Source of the DNA: Actinomycetota bacterium
Lineage (GTDB): Bacteria; Actinomycetota; Acidimicrobiia; Acidimicrobiales; Ilumatobacteraceae
NCBI GenBank assembly: GCA_005789925.1
Contig: SXWG01000189.1
Span: 1 to 9,012 of the forward strand
DNA: 9,012 nt
Direction: 5' to 3'
How positions within the stretch are numbered: position 1 is the first letter of the stretch; each line of letters begins with the position of its first letter. Below the pieces are notes generated by a model. It saw only the letters and a list, made by a program, of their open reading frames with translations, searched no databases and was not told the DNA's origin. A program made the translations under genes and the position numbers. This document shows, piece by piece, positions 1 to 5,786 of the stretch.

Positions 1-182
1 ATGGAGTCAAACGGCTTGTCATCCACCCGCCACTCGGGTAGCCCTGCTTCGTCTTCACAAATTCGCGGAACTCGGTTTTTAAAGGCAGTCGGCGCGTGCT
101 CTTGCCAGAATGTTGGGGGAGGTGAGTAATGACTATCAACGTCGATGATGTCGATTTCATCTGGTGTGTAAGGTAACCCCAT
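1..182 (-). CDS. Amidohydrolase (metal-dependent hydrolase, TIM-barrel, amidohydrolase-2 type), N-terminal fragment
   Basis: This open frame runs from an ATG at 182-180 off the left edge, giving 60 visible residues. The start reads MGLPYTPDEIDIIDVDSHYS, followed by PPPTFWQEHAPTAFKNRVPR. The D-x-D-S-H motif near residues 14-18, followed by a Trp-containing segment and a basic 'R-V-P-R' stretch, is the usual N-terminus of COG2159/amidohydrolase-2 proteins, where the first beta strand carries metal-binding residues. Substrates in that family are very diverse (decarboxylases, lactonases, hydrolases), so no reaction can be assigned. The frame stays open upstream to a TAG at 233-231, with a TTG at 224 as the only other start. 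ATG 182 is preferred because the conserved region begins just after it; a weak GGGA lies at 190-187. It is divergent from the deacylase-like gene starting at 356, and the two may share a regulatory region. The rest of the protein lies outside the window. Confidence 0.78.
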   Translation of the reverse strand, partial: MGLPYTPDEIDIIDVDSHYSPPPTFWQEHAPTAFKNRVPRICEDEAGLPEWRVDDKPFDS

Positions 183-244
183 AAGGTCCCATGTTACTGT
201 TAAGCCGGAGGTGTGAATCTCCAATATCCCCTAGGCGTAGCTGC

Positions 245-253
245 GGTCTGACC
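245..253. promoter_or_regulatory. Candidate GntR/FadR-like operator palindrome
   Basis: The bases GGTCTGACC form a perfect 9-base palindrome with a single central T. The half-sites match the GGTC-N-GACC core of operators bound by FadR-type GntR regulators, which usually extend to TGGTC-N-GACCA; here the flanking bases are C and T, so the match stops at the core. A second, overlapping inverted repeat, GTCTG (246-250) and CAGAC (257-261), covers the same place. The site lies 62 bases from the minus-strand start and 102 from the plus-strand start, suitable for controlling both. No regulator gene is visible in the window, so this is a motif-level guess. Confidence 0.3.
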
Positions 254-291
254 TACCAGACAGTCTCGTTAATTCACCAGCCTCTCCCAAG

Positions 292-312
292 GTGACGTAG
301 ATTTACGGTCAC
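292..312. repeat. Small bulged hairpin upstream of the deacylase-like gene
   Basis: GTGACGTA (292-299) can pair with TAC-G-GTCAC (304-312), leaving one bulged G at 307 and a four-base loop. It lies 43 bases before the chosen GTG start and 32 before the Shine-Dalgarno run, so it could be an operator with GTGAC/GTCAC half-sites or a leader hairpin. No T-run follows, so it is not a typical intrinsic terminator. Confidence 0.3.
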
Positions 313-344
313 TGTTCGGCTGGACGTGGGTCGGAGAAGCACTC

Positions 345-352
345 AAGGGGGG
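345..352 (+). promoter_or_regulatory. Ribosome binding site deciding the start at 356
   Basis: The purine run AAGGGGGG lies three to five bases before the GTG at 356. This favours 356 over the in-frame GTG at 326, which has no comparable run and would add ten residues unlike the family's N-terminus. Confidence 0.6.
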
Positions 353-355
353 CTC

Positions 356-2089
356 GTGCTTGACCATCGAATCATCGGAGCCACAATCGTTGATGGCACT
401 GGCGCACCCGCGTATCGCGCCGACGTCGGAATTCGAGACGGTCGCATCGTGGCAATCGTTACGCCAGGTTCATTGAGCGAGGATGCTCGAGAGACGCTCG
501 ACGCCACTGGCCTTGTCATATGCCCCGGGTTCGTCGACATGCACACCCACTACGACGCACAGTTGTTTTGGGACCCATTTGCTGCACCATCCAACATTCA
601 CGGTGTCACCTCGGTCATCGGTGGCAACTGCAGCTTCAGCATCGCCCCTGTGCAACCGAACGATGCTGACTACATCAGGCGCATGCTGGCGAAGGTCGAA
701 GGCATGCCACTTTCGGCCCTCGAAGAAGGCGTGCCGTGGTCATGGTCCACATTTGGTGAGTTCCTTGACGCACTCGAAGGTGGCATCGCTGTGAATGCCG
801 GATTCATGGTCGGCCACAGTGCACTGCGCCGTTTTGTGCTCGGAGATGAGGCCAACTTCCGCACAGCAACGCCAACAGAACTTGAGGATATGCGCCACGC
901 TCTTGGCGAATCTCTTGAAGCAGGCGCGCTCGGGCTGTCAATGGACTGCTCAAGTTCACACAGCGACGGAAACGGCGACCCCGTTCCTGCAAGAGGTGCG
1001 GACAACGATGAGATTCTCGCCCTGTGCGAAGAGACCGGACGATGGCCGGGGACAACTCTCGAAGGCATATTCGATGGGGCTAGTGATGGTTTTGACGAGC
1101 AAGAGCTCGCCCTCTTGCCTGCAATGTCCGTCCGCGCAAATCGACTACTCAACTGGAACTTGCTCGTGGTTGATGCACGTGACCCTGATCGCATCAATCG
1201 TCACCTTGCCGTGTCGAAGCGCGCACGTGAAATTGGTGGGCGCGTGATTGCGCTAACCATGCCCGTCATCGTTCCGATGAACATGAGCTTTGGTAACTAT
1301 TGCGCGTTGAACCTCATGCCTGGTTGGGGCCCAATCATGAATTCACCGATTTCAGAGCGCATCGAGAAGCTTCGCGATGTCGCGACTCGTCGCATGATGG
1401 TCGCACGCGCAGACAGTGACGAGGCAGGGATGTTCCGACGACTCGCCGGATTCGCCGATTATGTCATCGGTGACACCTTCAGTGACGCAAACAGGGGTCT
1501 CTCAGGTCGCAAAGTTCGCGACATCGCGGCAGAACGTGGTGATGCCGAACCTTTCGACACCCTCATTGACATCGTCATTGCCGACAATCTGCGAACAGTG
1601 CTGTGGCCAAGCGCACCTGATGACGACGACGCACACTGGAACTTGCGGCGAACACTGTGGGAGGACCCTGATGTGGTTCTCGGTGGCAGCGATGCGGGTG
1701 CACACCTTGACCGAATGTGTGGTGGCTCATACACCACTCGACTGCTTGCAGATTCTTTGCGGGGGCGACGACTGCTAAGCCTCGAGCGTGCCGTACAAGC
1801 GCTCACAGACGTGCCGGCACGTCATCTCGGACTTCGTGACCGTGGACAAGTGCGTGAGGGCTGGATCGCCGACCTCGTGGTGTTCGACCCGACGACGATT
1901 GATACCGCCCCACCGACAATCGCTCGCGACCTTCCCGGTGGTGCACCTCGAATGCATGCTGAGTCCGTCGGAATCGTGCGAGTTCTTGTCGGCGGTGTCG
2001 TCACCGTGAAAGATGGGGCACCCACCGGTGAACGCCCCGGAACGGTCCTACGTTCCGGTCGCGACACAGAAACCATCATCGTCCACTGA
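356..2089 (+). CDS. N-acyl-D-amino-acid deacylase-like amidohydrolase
   Basis: The 577-residue product belongs to the COG3653 amidohydrolases (N-acyl-D-amino-acid deacylase/D-aminoacylase relatives), cytoplasmic metal enzymes that cleave N-acyl or related amide and cyclic bonds. After a short beta domain, CPGFVDMHTHYDAQ carries the His63-x-His65 pair. GGNCS carries Cys92, which bridges metals in D-aminoacylase, and a GHSALR segment follows. Near the C-terminus GGSDAGAHLD carries the catalytic-type Asp446. The C-terminal beta domain (about 500-577), with G-x-I-A-D-L-V-V-F-D, is typical. What is odd is the middle: the two histidines that complete the second metal site in D-aminoacylase are not apparent, and the positions read LEGIFDG and LNWNLLV instead. 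This suggests a subfamily with one metal or different chemistry, so the exact reaction is uncertain. The GTG start at 356 is chosen over 326 by its ribosome binding site. It leads a plus-strand block with an aldehyde dehydrogenase and an SRPBCC protein, hinting at catabolism of an amide- or ring-containing compound. Confidence 0.85.
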   Translation: MLDHRIIGATIVDGTGAPAYRADVGIRDGRIVAIVTPGSLSEDARETLDATGLVICPGFVDMHTHYDAQLFWDPFAAPSNIHGVTSVIGGNCSFSIAPVQPNDADYIRRMLAKVEGMPLSALEEGVPWSWSTFGEFLDALEGGIAVNAGFMVGHSALRRFVLGDEANFRTATPTELEDMRHALGESLEAGALGLSMDCSSSHSDGNGDPVPARGADNDEILALCEETGRWPGTTLEGIFDGASDGFDEQELALLPAMSVRANRLLNWNLLVVDARDPDRINRHLAVSKRAREIGGRVIALTMPVIVPMNMSFGNYCALNLMPGWGPIMNSPISERIEKLRDVATRRMMVARADSDEAGMFRRLAGFADYVIGDTFSDANRGLSGRKVRDIAAERGDAEPFDTLIDIVIADNLRTVLWPSAPDDDDAHWNLRRTLWEDPDVVLGGSDAGAHLDRMCGGSYTTRLLADSLRGRRLLSLERAVQALTDVPARHLGLRDRGQVREGWIADLVVFDPTTIDTAPPTIARDLPGGAPRMHAESVGIVRVLVGGVVTVKDGAPTGERPGTVLRSGRDTETIIVH

Positions 2090-2111
2090 GATCAGGACTC
2101 TTCGTCGCACG

Positions 2112-2133
2112 CTGAATCTGGCAGACGATTCAG
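2112..2133. repeat. Perfect 7-base inverted repeat in the gap between two genes
   Basis: CTGAATC (2112-2118) and GATTCAG (2127-2133) are exact inverted copies around an eight-base loop. The repeat fills the middle of the 64-base gap between the deacylase-like gene and the four-helix membrane protein, ending 20 bases before the latter's ATG. No T-run follows on either side, so a strong intrinsic terminator is unlikely. It could be an attenuating hairpin, an mRNA-stability element, or an operator for an internal promoter. Confidence 0.4.
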
Positions 2134-2153
2134 AAGCGGTTTATGGTCGGGAC

Positions 2154-2654
2154 ATGTCTTTCTCGTCGTCACATGTGCGCGTCATCGTCATGACTCATGT
2201 GATCGCCACGTGGTTCATGGTTGGACTCATATGGACCATCCATGTCGTCCACTACCCCCTCTTCGCCGAAGTCGGCGAAGCGACATATGTGGCTTTTCAA
2301 TCAGCACATGTTGACCGCATTGGAAAACTCCTCTTTGTTCCATGGTTGACAGAAGGCCTCACACTGCTCGCCCTTCTCTGGATCGCGTTCAGAGGCGACC
2401 GACGTGGCCTGCGTATGCCGGTGTTCGTCGGCGCGGTTGCCATGGCCGTCGTCCTCATCATCAGTGGTGTCTGGTCGGCACCTGCACACGGCGAGCTGAT
2501 GGACGGGTTTGATTCCGCAGTTCATGACCGGCTCATGACTGCGAACTTGATTCGAACTCTTGCCTGGACCGTTCGGGGTGTCTCTGCCGTGTGGGTTCTC
2601 GCCCTCGTGTGGCCACGCCCGCGCGATGCCTCATCGATCTCAACAGACTCGTGA
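2154..2654 (+). CDS. Four-helix integral membrane protein of unknown function
   Basis: The 166-residue product has four hydrophobic segments at about 10-34, 57-79, 88-107 and 134-153, so it should sit in the cytoplasmic membrane. Conserved-looking features are IHVVHYPLF (29-37) at the end of helix 1, a PW pair at 63-64 in helix 2, and SAPAH (108-112) followed by FDSAVHDRL and NLIRTLAW. The His/Tyr/Pro pattern after helix 1 and 'SAPAH...H' after helix 3 recall a widespread uncharacterised family of small four-helix proteins distantly like DUF1772. No enzymatic function is known to me. The frame is open back to 2013 inside the upstream gene, but ATG 2154 follows the end of that gene and opens just before helix 1. 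It lacks a good ribosome binding site (only GGTCGGG close by). Its stop overlaps the next gene's start by four bases, so the two are probably co-translated. Confidence 0.72.
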   Translation: MSFSSSHVRVIVMTHVIATWFMVGLIWTIHVVHYPLFAEVGEATYVAFQSAHVDRIGKLLFVPWLTEGLTLLALLWIAFRGDRRGLRMPVFVGAVAMAVVLIISGVWSAPAHGELMDGFDSAVHDRLMTANLIRTLAWTVRGVSAVWVLALVWPRPRDASSISTDS

Positions 2655-3196
2655 TTCTCGAACACTGGGGAGCCACACCAGACGAGGTGTCTCGCCCGAT
2701 GGCGGGCGATGCCATCTGCGCTGATGCGCGTCTCATCGCCACACGAGCCATCACGATCGATGCAACGCCATCGCAAGTATTTCCATGGCTGCGACAAATG
2801 GGTTTTGGTCGAGCTGGTTGGTACAGCTACGACATCATCGACAACCTCGGCCGTCGAAGCGCACGAGCGATCAACCCGGAATGGCAGACCCTCTCAGCAG
2901 GCGAAGAAGTGCCTGGTGGCCCTGCGTCGTTCACGGCCATGGTCGTCGATCCCCCGCGAGCTCTCGTGATCGCTCTCGGCGATGGTTCCCCGACTCCACG
3001 CAAAGTGACCTTCACACTCAGCTACGAACTGGGCAATGACCCGCGCGGAACTCGGCTTGTCTCGCGAGTGCGGGCTCGCGTGAACCTTCCTGCCGGACGC
3101 ATCATCGAGCGAATGCTCCTCGGGCCCGGAGACGGCATCATGCTGCGCAAGCAGTTGTTGAATATCGCACGTCGCTTTGACACTACGGTTGGGTAA
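2651..3196 (+). CDS. SRPBCC (START/Bet v1-like) family protein
   Basis: The 181-residue protein belongs to the SRPBCC superfamily, small helix-grip folds with a deep hydrophobic pocket that bind or act on lipids, polyketides and aromatics. The sequence shows TRAITIDATPSQVFPWLRQM (31-50), the canonical first strand and helix of this fold, then GFGRAGWYSYDIIDNLG, typical of a bacterial subgroup of unknown function. A middle strand region includes VVDPPRALVIAL (98-109), and an amphipathic C-terminal helix (about 150-176) should close the pocket. The start is GTG 2651, making a GTGA overlap with the previous stop (2652-2654). This keeps the WGAT-x-x-E-V segment that precedes the fold in relatives. 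A GTG at 2591 is in frame but would overlap the membrane gene by 64 bases. The coupling suggests it works with the four-helix protein, perhaps delivering or sensing a hydrophobic ligand; that is inference. It is probably cytoplasmic, as no signal peptide is visible. Confidence 0.78.
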   Translation: MILEHWGATPDEVSRPMAGDAICADARLIATRAITIDATPSQVFPWLRQMGFGRAGWYSYDIIDNLGRRSARAINPEWQTLSAGEEVPGGPASFTAMVVDPPRALVIALGDGSPTPRKVTFTLSYELGNDPRGTRLVSRVRARVNLPAGRIIERMLLGPGDGIMLRKQLLNIARRFDTTVG

Positions 3197-3201
3197 AGGT
3201 C

Positions 3202-3209
3202 AGGGAGAG
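3202..3209 (+). promoter_or_regulatory. Ribosome binding site deciding a TTG start at 3216
   Basis: AGGGAGAG lies six to eight bases before TTG 3216. The later in-frame ATG at 3240 has no such run in front, and an earlier TTG at 3177 would overlap the SRPBCC gene. TTG 3216 is therefore the best-supported start. Confidence 0.5.
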
Positions 3210-3215
3210 TCACTG

Positions 3216-4721
3216 TTGTCCACGAATGTTTCTGAGTTGATGGCGCAATTGTCCAGTCACCACTTCATTAACGGCGAGTACGTGCGGGGTGATGGTCAAC
3301 AACAGGACGTGATCGAACCTGCGACTGGAAACGTCACGGGGCATTACGCCGATGCCACACAGACTGAAATTGATTTTGCGGTCACATCAGCCAGACGCGC
3401 GCAACAAGAGTGGTGGTCGCAGAGCGCACTCGACCGGGCCACTGCCCTACATCTCGCAGCAGACCGCATGTTGTCAATGACAGAGACCATCGGCGAGTGC
3501 CTGACCCGAGAGATGGGTAAGCCATTCCGCGAATCAAATTGGGAAGGTGGTGCATCGGCTTCCGCGTTTCGCTTCTACGCCGAACTCGCGCGCAACGATC
3601 AAGGCCGAGTCACCGGACCTGCCATCGCCGGGCAACTTCAATTGGTGGTGAAGGAACCTCTTGGAACTGTCGTCTCCATCGTCCCCTTCAACTTTCCGGT
3701 CCTGCTCGCAGGCTGGCAGGCCGCAGCAGCGCTTGCGGCTGGAAACGCAATCATCATAAAACCATCAGACTTAACACCGTTGACACTCCTCATGTGGATG
3801 CGTGCTTTCGAAGACCTGCCTGCGGGTCTTGTACAAGTGGTCACAGGTGGTGCAGATGTCGGCGCAAGTTTGGTTGCACACAAGGACACCCACGCAGTTG
3901 CGTTCACCGGAAGCGTGAAGGCCGCCCAAGCTGTCGCACGAAGTGCCTCAGAGCGATTCAAGCCTGCACTCATCGAAGCATCCGGAAATGATGCCTTCAT
4001 TGTCATGCCATCTTCAGACGTGTCGATTGCCGCACGTGGTGCCACTTTTGCTGCATTTCTCAATTGTGGACAAGTGTGCACGTCTGCTGAGCGCTTCTAC
4101 GTCCACGAGAACGTCTACGAGGAGTTCGTTACTGAACTCACCTCGAATGCACGTGCACTACGGGTGGGCAGTGGGCTAGAAGTCGTCGACATCGGACCGA
4201 TGGCGGCAGAACGTGAACGGTCTCGTGTCGAGACTGTGGTGGCGCGTGCGGTCGAACAGGGAGCAATCATCGAATGTGGCGGGAAACGACCTCCCAACCT
4301 GACCGAAGGTTGGTTCTATGAGCCAACTGTTTTGCGGACGAGGCACGACATGGACATCATGCACGGTGAATGCTTCGGGCCACTCGCACCCGTGTGCAAA
4401 GTATCGAGTCTCGACGAAGCAATTCAGCTAGCCAACGACTCAGATCTCGGGCTCGGTGCGAACATCTACACCAATGACCTTGAGGAGGCATTCCGTGCGG
4501 TGCATGAGATTGAGACTGGAATCGTGTGGGTGAACACACCCCTCAATGACAACGACGCGGTGCCCTTCGGTGGACGCAAGTTCACTGGATCCGGTCGTGA
4601 ACTGGGTGCCGAGGGCCTTGAGCAATTCAGACGCTCGAAGATGGTGATGATTGCGCCTCACGCTGAAGCAGACCCCGAATGGTTCCCCTACCCTGACGAC
4701 AATGCTTTTCACGCACAATAA
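3216..4721 (+). CDS. NAD(P)-dependent aldehyde dehydrogenase
   Basis: The 501-residue protein is a full-length member of the aldehyde dehydrogenase superfamily, oxidising an aldehyde to the carboxylic acid with NAD(P)+ in the cytoplasm. The sequence shows PFNFP with Asn159 (oxyanion hole), IIIKPSD with Lys182 (cofactor ribose), FTGS in the Rossmann fold, Glu254 (general base), NCGQVC with nucleophile Cys288, ECFGP with Glu385, and PFGGRKFTGSGRE near the end. The spacings Glu254-Cys288 (34) and Cys288-Glu385 (97) equal those in classical ALDH2, so the active site appears intact. Two deviations stand out. The near-invariant E-L-G-G-K segment is EASGN here, and the second glycine of the G-x-x-x-x-G cofactor loop is not present after FTGS. 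These point to a less common subfamily and perhaps an unusual substrate or cofactor preference. The gene starts 19 bases after the SRPBCC stop and is overlapped by the next gene by 20 bases. The substrate is not predictable; an aldehyde produced within this gene cluster is a reasonable guess. Confidence 0.88.
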   Translation: MSTNVSELMAQLSSHHFINGEYVRGDGQQQDVIEPATGNVTGHYADATQTEIDFAVTSARRAQQEWWSQSALDRATALHLAADRMLSMTETIGECLTREMGKPFRESNWEGGASASAFRFYAELARNDQGRVTGPAIAGQLQLVVKEPLGTVVSIVPFNFPVLLAGWQAAAALAAGNAIIIKPSDLTPLTLLMWMRAFEDLPAGLVQVVTGGADVGASLVAHKDTHAVAFTGSVKAAQAVARSASERFKPALIEASGNDAFIVMPSSDVSIAARGATFAAFLNCGQVCTSAERFYVHENVYEEFVTELTSNARALRVGSGLEVVDIGPMAAERERSRVETVVARAVEQGAIIECGGKRPPNLTEGWFYEPTVLRTRHDMDIMHGECFGPLAPVCKVSSLDEAIQLANDSDLGLGANIYTNDLEEAFRAVHEIETGIVWVNTPLNDNDAVPFGGRKFTGSGRELGAEGLEQFRRSKMVMIAPHAEADPEWFPYPDDNAFHAQ

Positions 4722-5778
4722 GTCAGCAGGGGCTTTCTCACTCGCGGCAGGTTTCGTTCATGCGGTCGCTGCCGGAACACACGCCGAGCACAAGCTTGCC
4801 GCGATGTCTATGGCCGCACTTGCTGGCGCGCCGTGCACTACTGGACTTGCGCTTCTTGCGTCAAAAGGCGGAAAATGGCGTCTAGCCCTTGTCGCAGTGA
4901 ACACACTCGCAATCATCGGGTGGATCGCAACACGGACCGTTGGCATCGGCTTCATCGAGGGCTTCGACACCTCTGAGTCGGTTCAAACCGCAGACGCCTT
5001 ATGTGCTCTCTTGGCATTCATTGCGGTCATCGCGACCGTCCCACGATTGAATCTCACGCGAGTCGGTCTCACAAGTGCCGTCGCACCGATAGTCGCGGTG
5101 CTGCTCGCAGTTCCTGCCGTGTATGCGACAGCCAATCACCAACATAATCACAGCGGAAGCGACTGGCCACGACCGTATTTCCCGAGCATCGGCATTGACA
5201 TCGCAGGTGTACCCGGGGTCTCATCGCAACAGGAGGAACGGGCACGCCAACTGATTGTTGACACACAGCAGGAACTGGTGCGCTGGGCTGACTACAACGT
5301 CGCGGTCTCGGAAGGATGGCGTTCAATTGGCGATGAGGAAACTGGCTACGAGCACTTTGTGAATTTCCAGTACTTCAATGACGGAAATTTGCTCGACGCG
5401 ACGAAACCAGAATCGATTGTCTACAAGGTGTATGGCGACAAGAAGATCCTTGTGTCGGCGATGTACATGGCCGAGGGTGAACCAGATCTAGACGAACCAG
5501 AGTTGAACAGCTTCGCCGGTCCGCTCTTCCAATGGCACGTGCACACGGATCTTTGCTGGTCCATTCAGGGTGGCCGACCGCAAGTAACGGGCGTCACTGA
5601 TGAAAATGGTGTTTGCGCTCCTGGCTCAATCGCTGGTCTCGTCAAGAAGCCCATGGTGCATGCGTGGATCGTTCCACATCCGTGCGGGCCGTTTGCTGCG
5701 GTCGAAGGACTGGCAGAAGGACAAGCTGCTGTAGACGATTCCGAGCGCGTCGATATTTGCGGCTCACACAGCCACTAG
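4702..5778 (+). CDS. Five-helix membrane protein with His-rich linker and Cys/His-containing soluble domain, unknown function
   Basis: The 358-residue protein has two parts. Residues 1-142 contain five hydrophobic segments (about 8-25, 33-53, 60-77, 96-114, 121-142), with His20, His27 and His30 clustered at the end of helix 1. A linker, ANHQHNHSGSDW, places His146, His148 and His150 on alternate residues, like a metal-binding stretch. Residues 155-358 form a soluble domain, probably outside the membrane given five helices. It contains YEHFVNFQYF (216-225), VSAMYM (251-256), WHVH (His279, His281), Cys285, Cys305, HAWIVPHPCGPF (His320, His326, Cys328) and a C-terminal CGSHSH (Cys353, His356, His358). 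Four cysteines and several histidines suggest disulfides or metal binding; this is inference, and I do not recognise a characterised family. ATG 4702 overlaps the aldehyde dehydrogenase end by 20 bases and has no clear ribosome binding site, so translation may depend on the upstream gene. Its TAG overlaps the stop of cysH on the other strand. Confidence 0.75.
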   Translation: MLFTHNKSAGAFSLAAGFVHAVAAGTHAEHKLAAMSMAALAGAPCTTGLALLASKGGKWRLALVAVNTLAIIGWIATRTVGIGFIEGFDTSESVQTADALCALLAFIAVIATVPRLNLTRVGLTSAVAPIVAVLLAVPAVYATANHQHNHSGSDWPRPYFPSIGIDIAGVPGVSSQQEERARQLIVDTQQELVRWADYNVAVSEGWRSIGDEETGYEHFVNFQYFNDGNLLDATKPESIVYKVYGDKKILVSAMYMAEGEPDLDEPELNSFAGPLFQWHVHTDLCWSIQGGRPQVTGVTDENGVCAPGSIAGLVKKPMVHAWIVPHPCGPFAAVEGLAEGQAAVDDSERVDICGSHSH

Positions 5779-5786
5779 CGCGTCGA
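5744..5786 (+). repeat. Pair of 10-base direct repeats across the convergent stop codons
   Basis: AGCGCGTCGA occurs at 5744-5753 and again at 5777-5786, exactly 33 bases apart, on either side of the overlapping stop codons of the convergent genes. The second copy begins inside the shared CTAG. Both copies are in coding sequence, the first in the membrane protein and the second in the cysH tail. Chance or a small past duplication are both possible. Weak stems such as ACACG/CGTGT (5803-5807, 5813-5817) lie nearby, but no T-run that would make a terminator. Confidence 0.35.

Larger units (their letters stand above)
183..355. promoter_or_regulatory. Divergent intergenic region between two amidohydrolase genes
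   Basis: These 173 bases contain no convincing gene and must hold the start signals for the divergent amidohydrolase genes on either side. I could not identify a clear -35/-10 pair on either strand. The stretch contains a GGTC-T-GACC palindrome, a bulged hairpin with GTGAC/GTCAC arms, and the ribosome binding site of the plus-strand gene; these are listed separately. A weaker GGAG/CTCC pair at 207-210 and 219-222 would fall in the leader of the minus-strand gene. Confidence 0.6.

Noticed and set aside
326..355. GTG 326 as the start of the deacylase-like gene
   Set aside because: It has no ribosome binding site, and the ten extra residues do not resemble the family start; GTG 356 has AAGGGGGG in front.
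1..355. Riboswitch in the divergent intergenic region
   Set aside because: The gap has only short dyads and no conserved riboswitch core that I can recognise; nothing supports a structured aptamer.
670..1197. 175-residue open frame opposite the deacylase-like gene
   Set aside because: It is antisense to a motif-bearing gene, has Ser/Arg/Pro-rich low-complexity composition and no family resemblance.
2013..2153. N-terminal extension of the four-helix protein starting inside the deacylase-like gene
   Set aside because: The frame is open, but it would overlap the upstream gene by 77 bases and adds a polar stretch before the first helix; ATG 2154 fits better.
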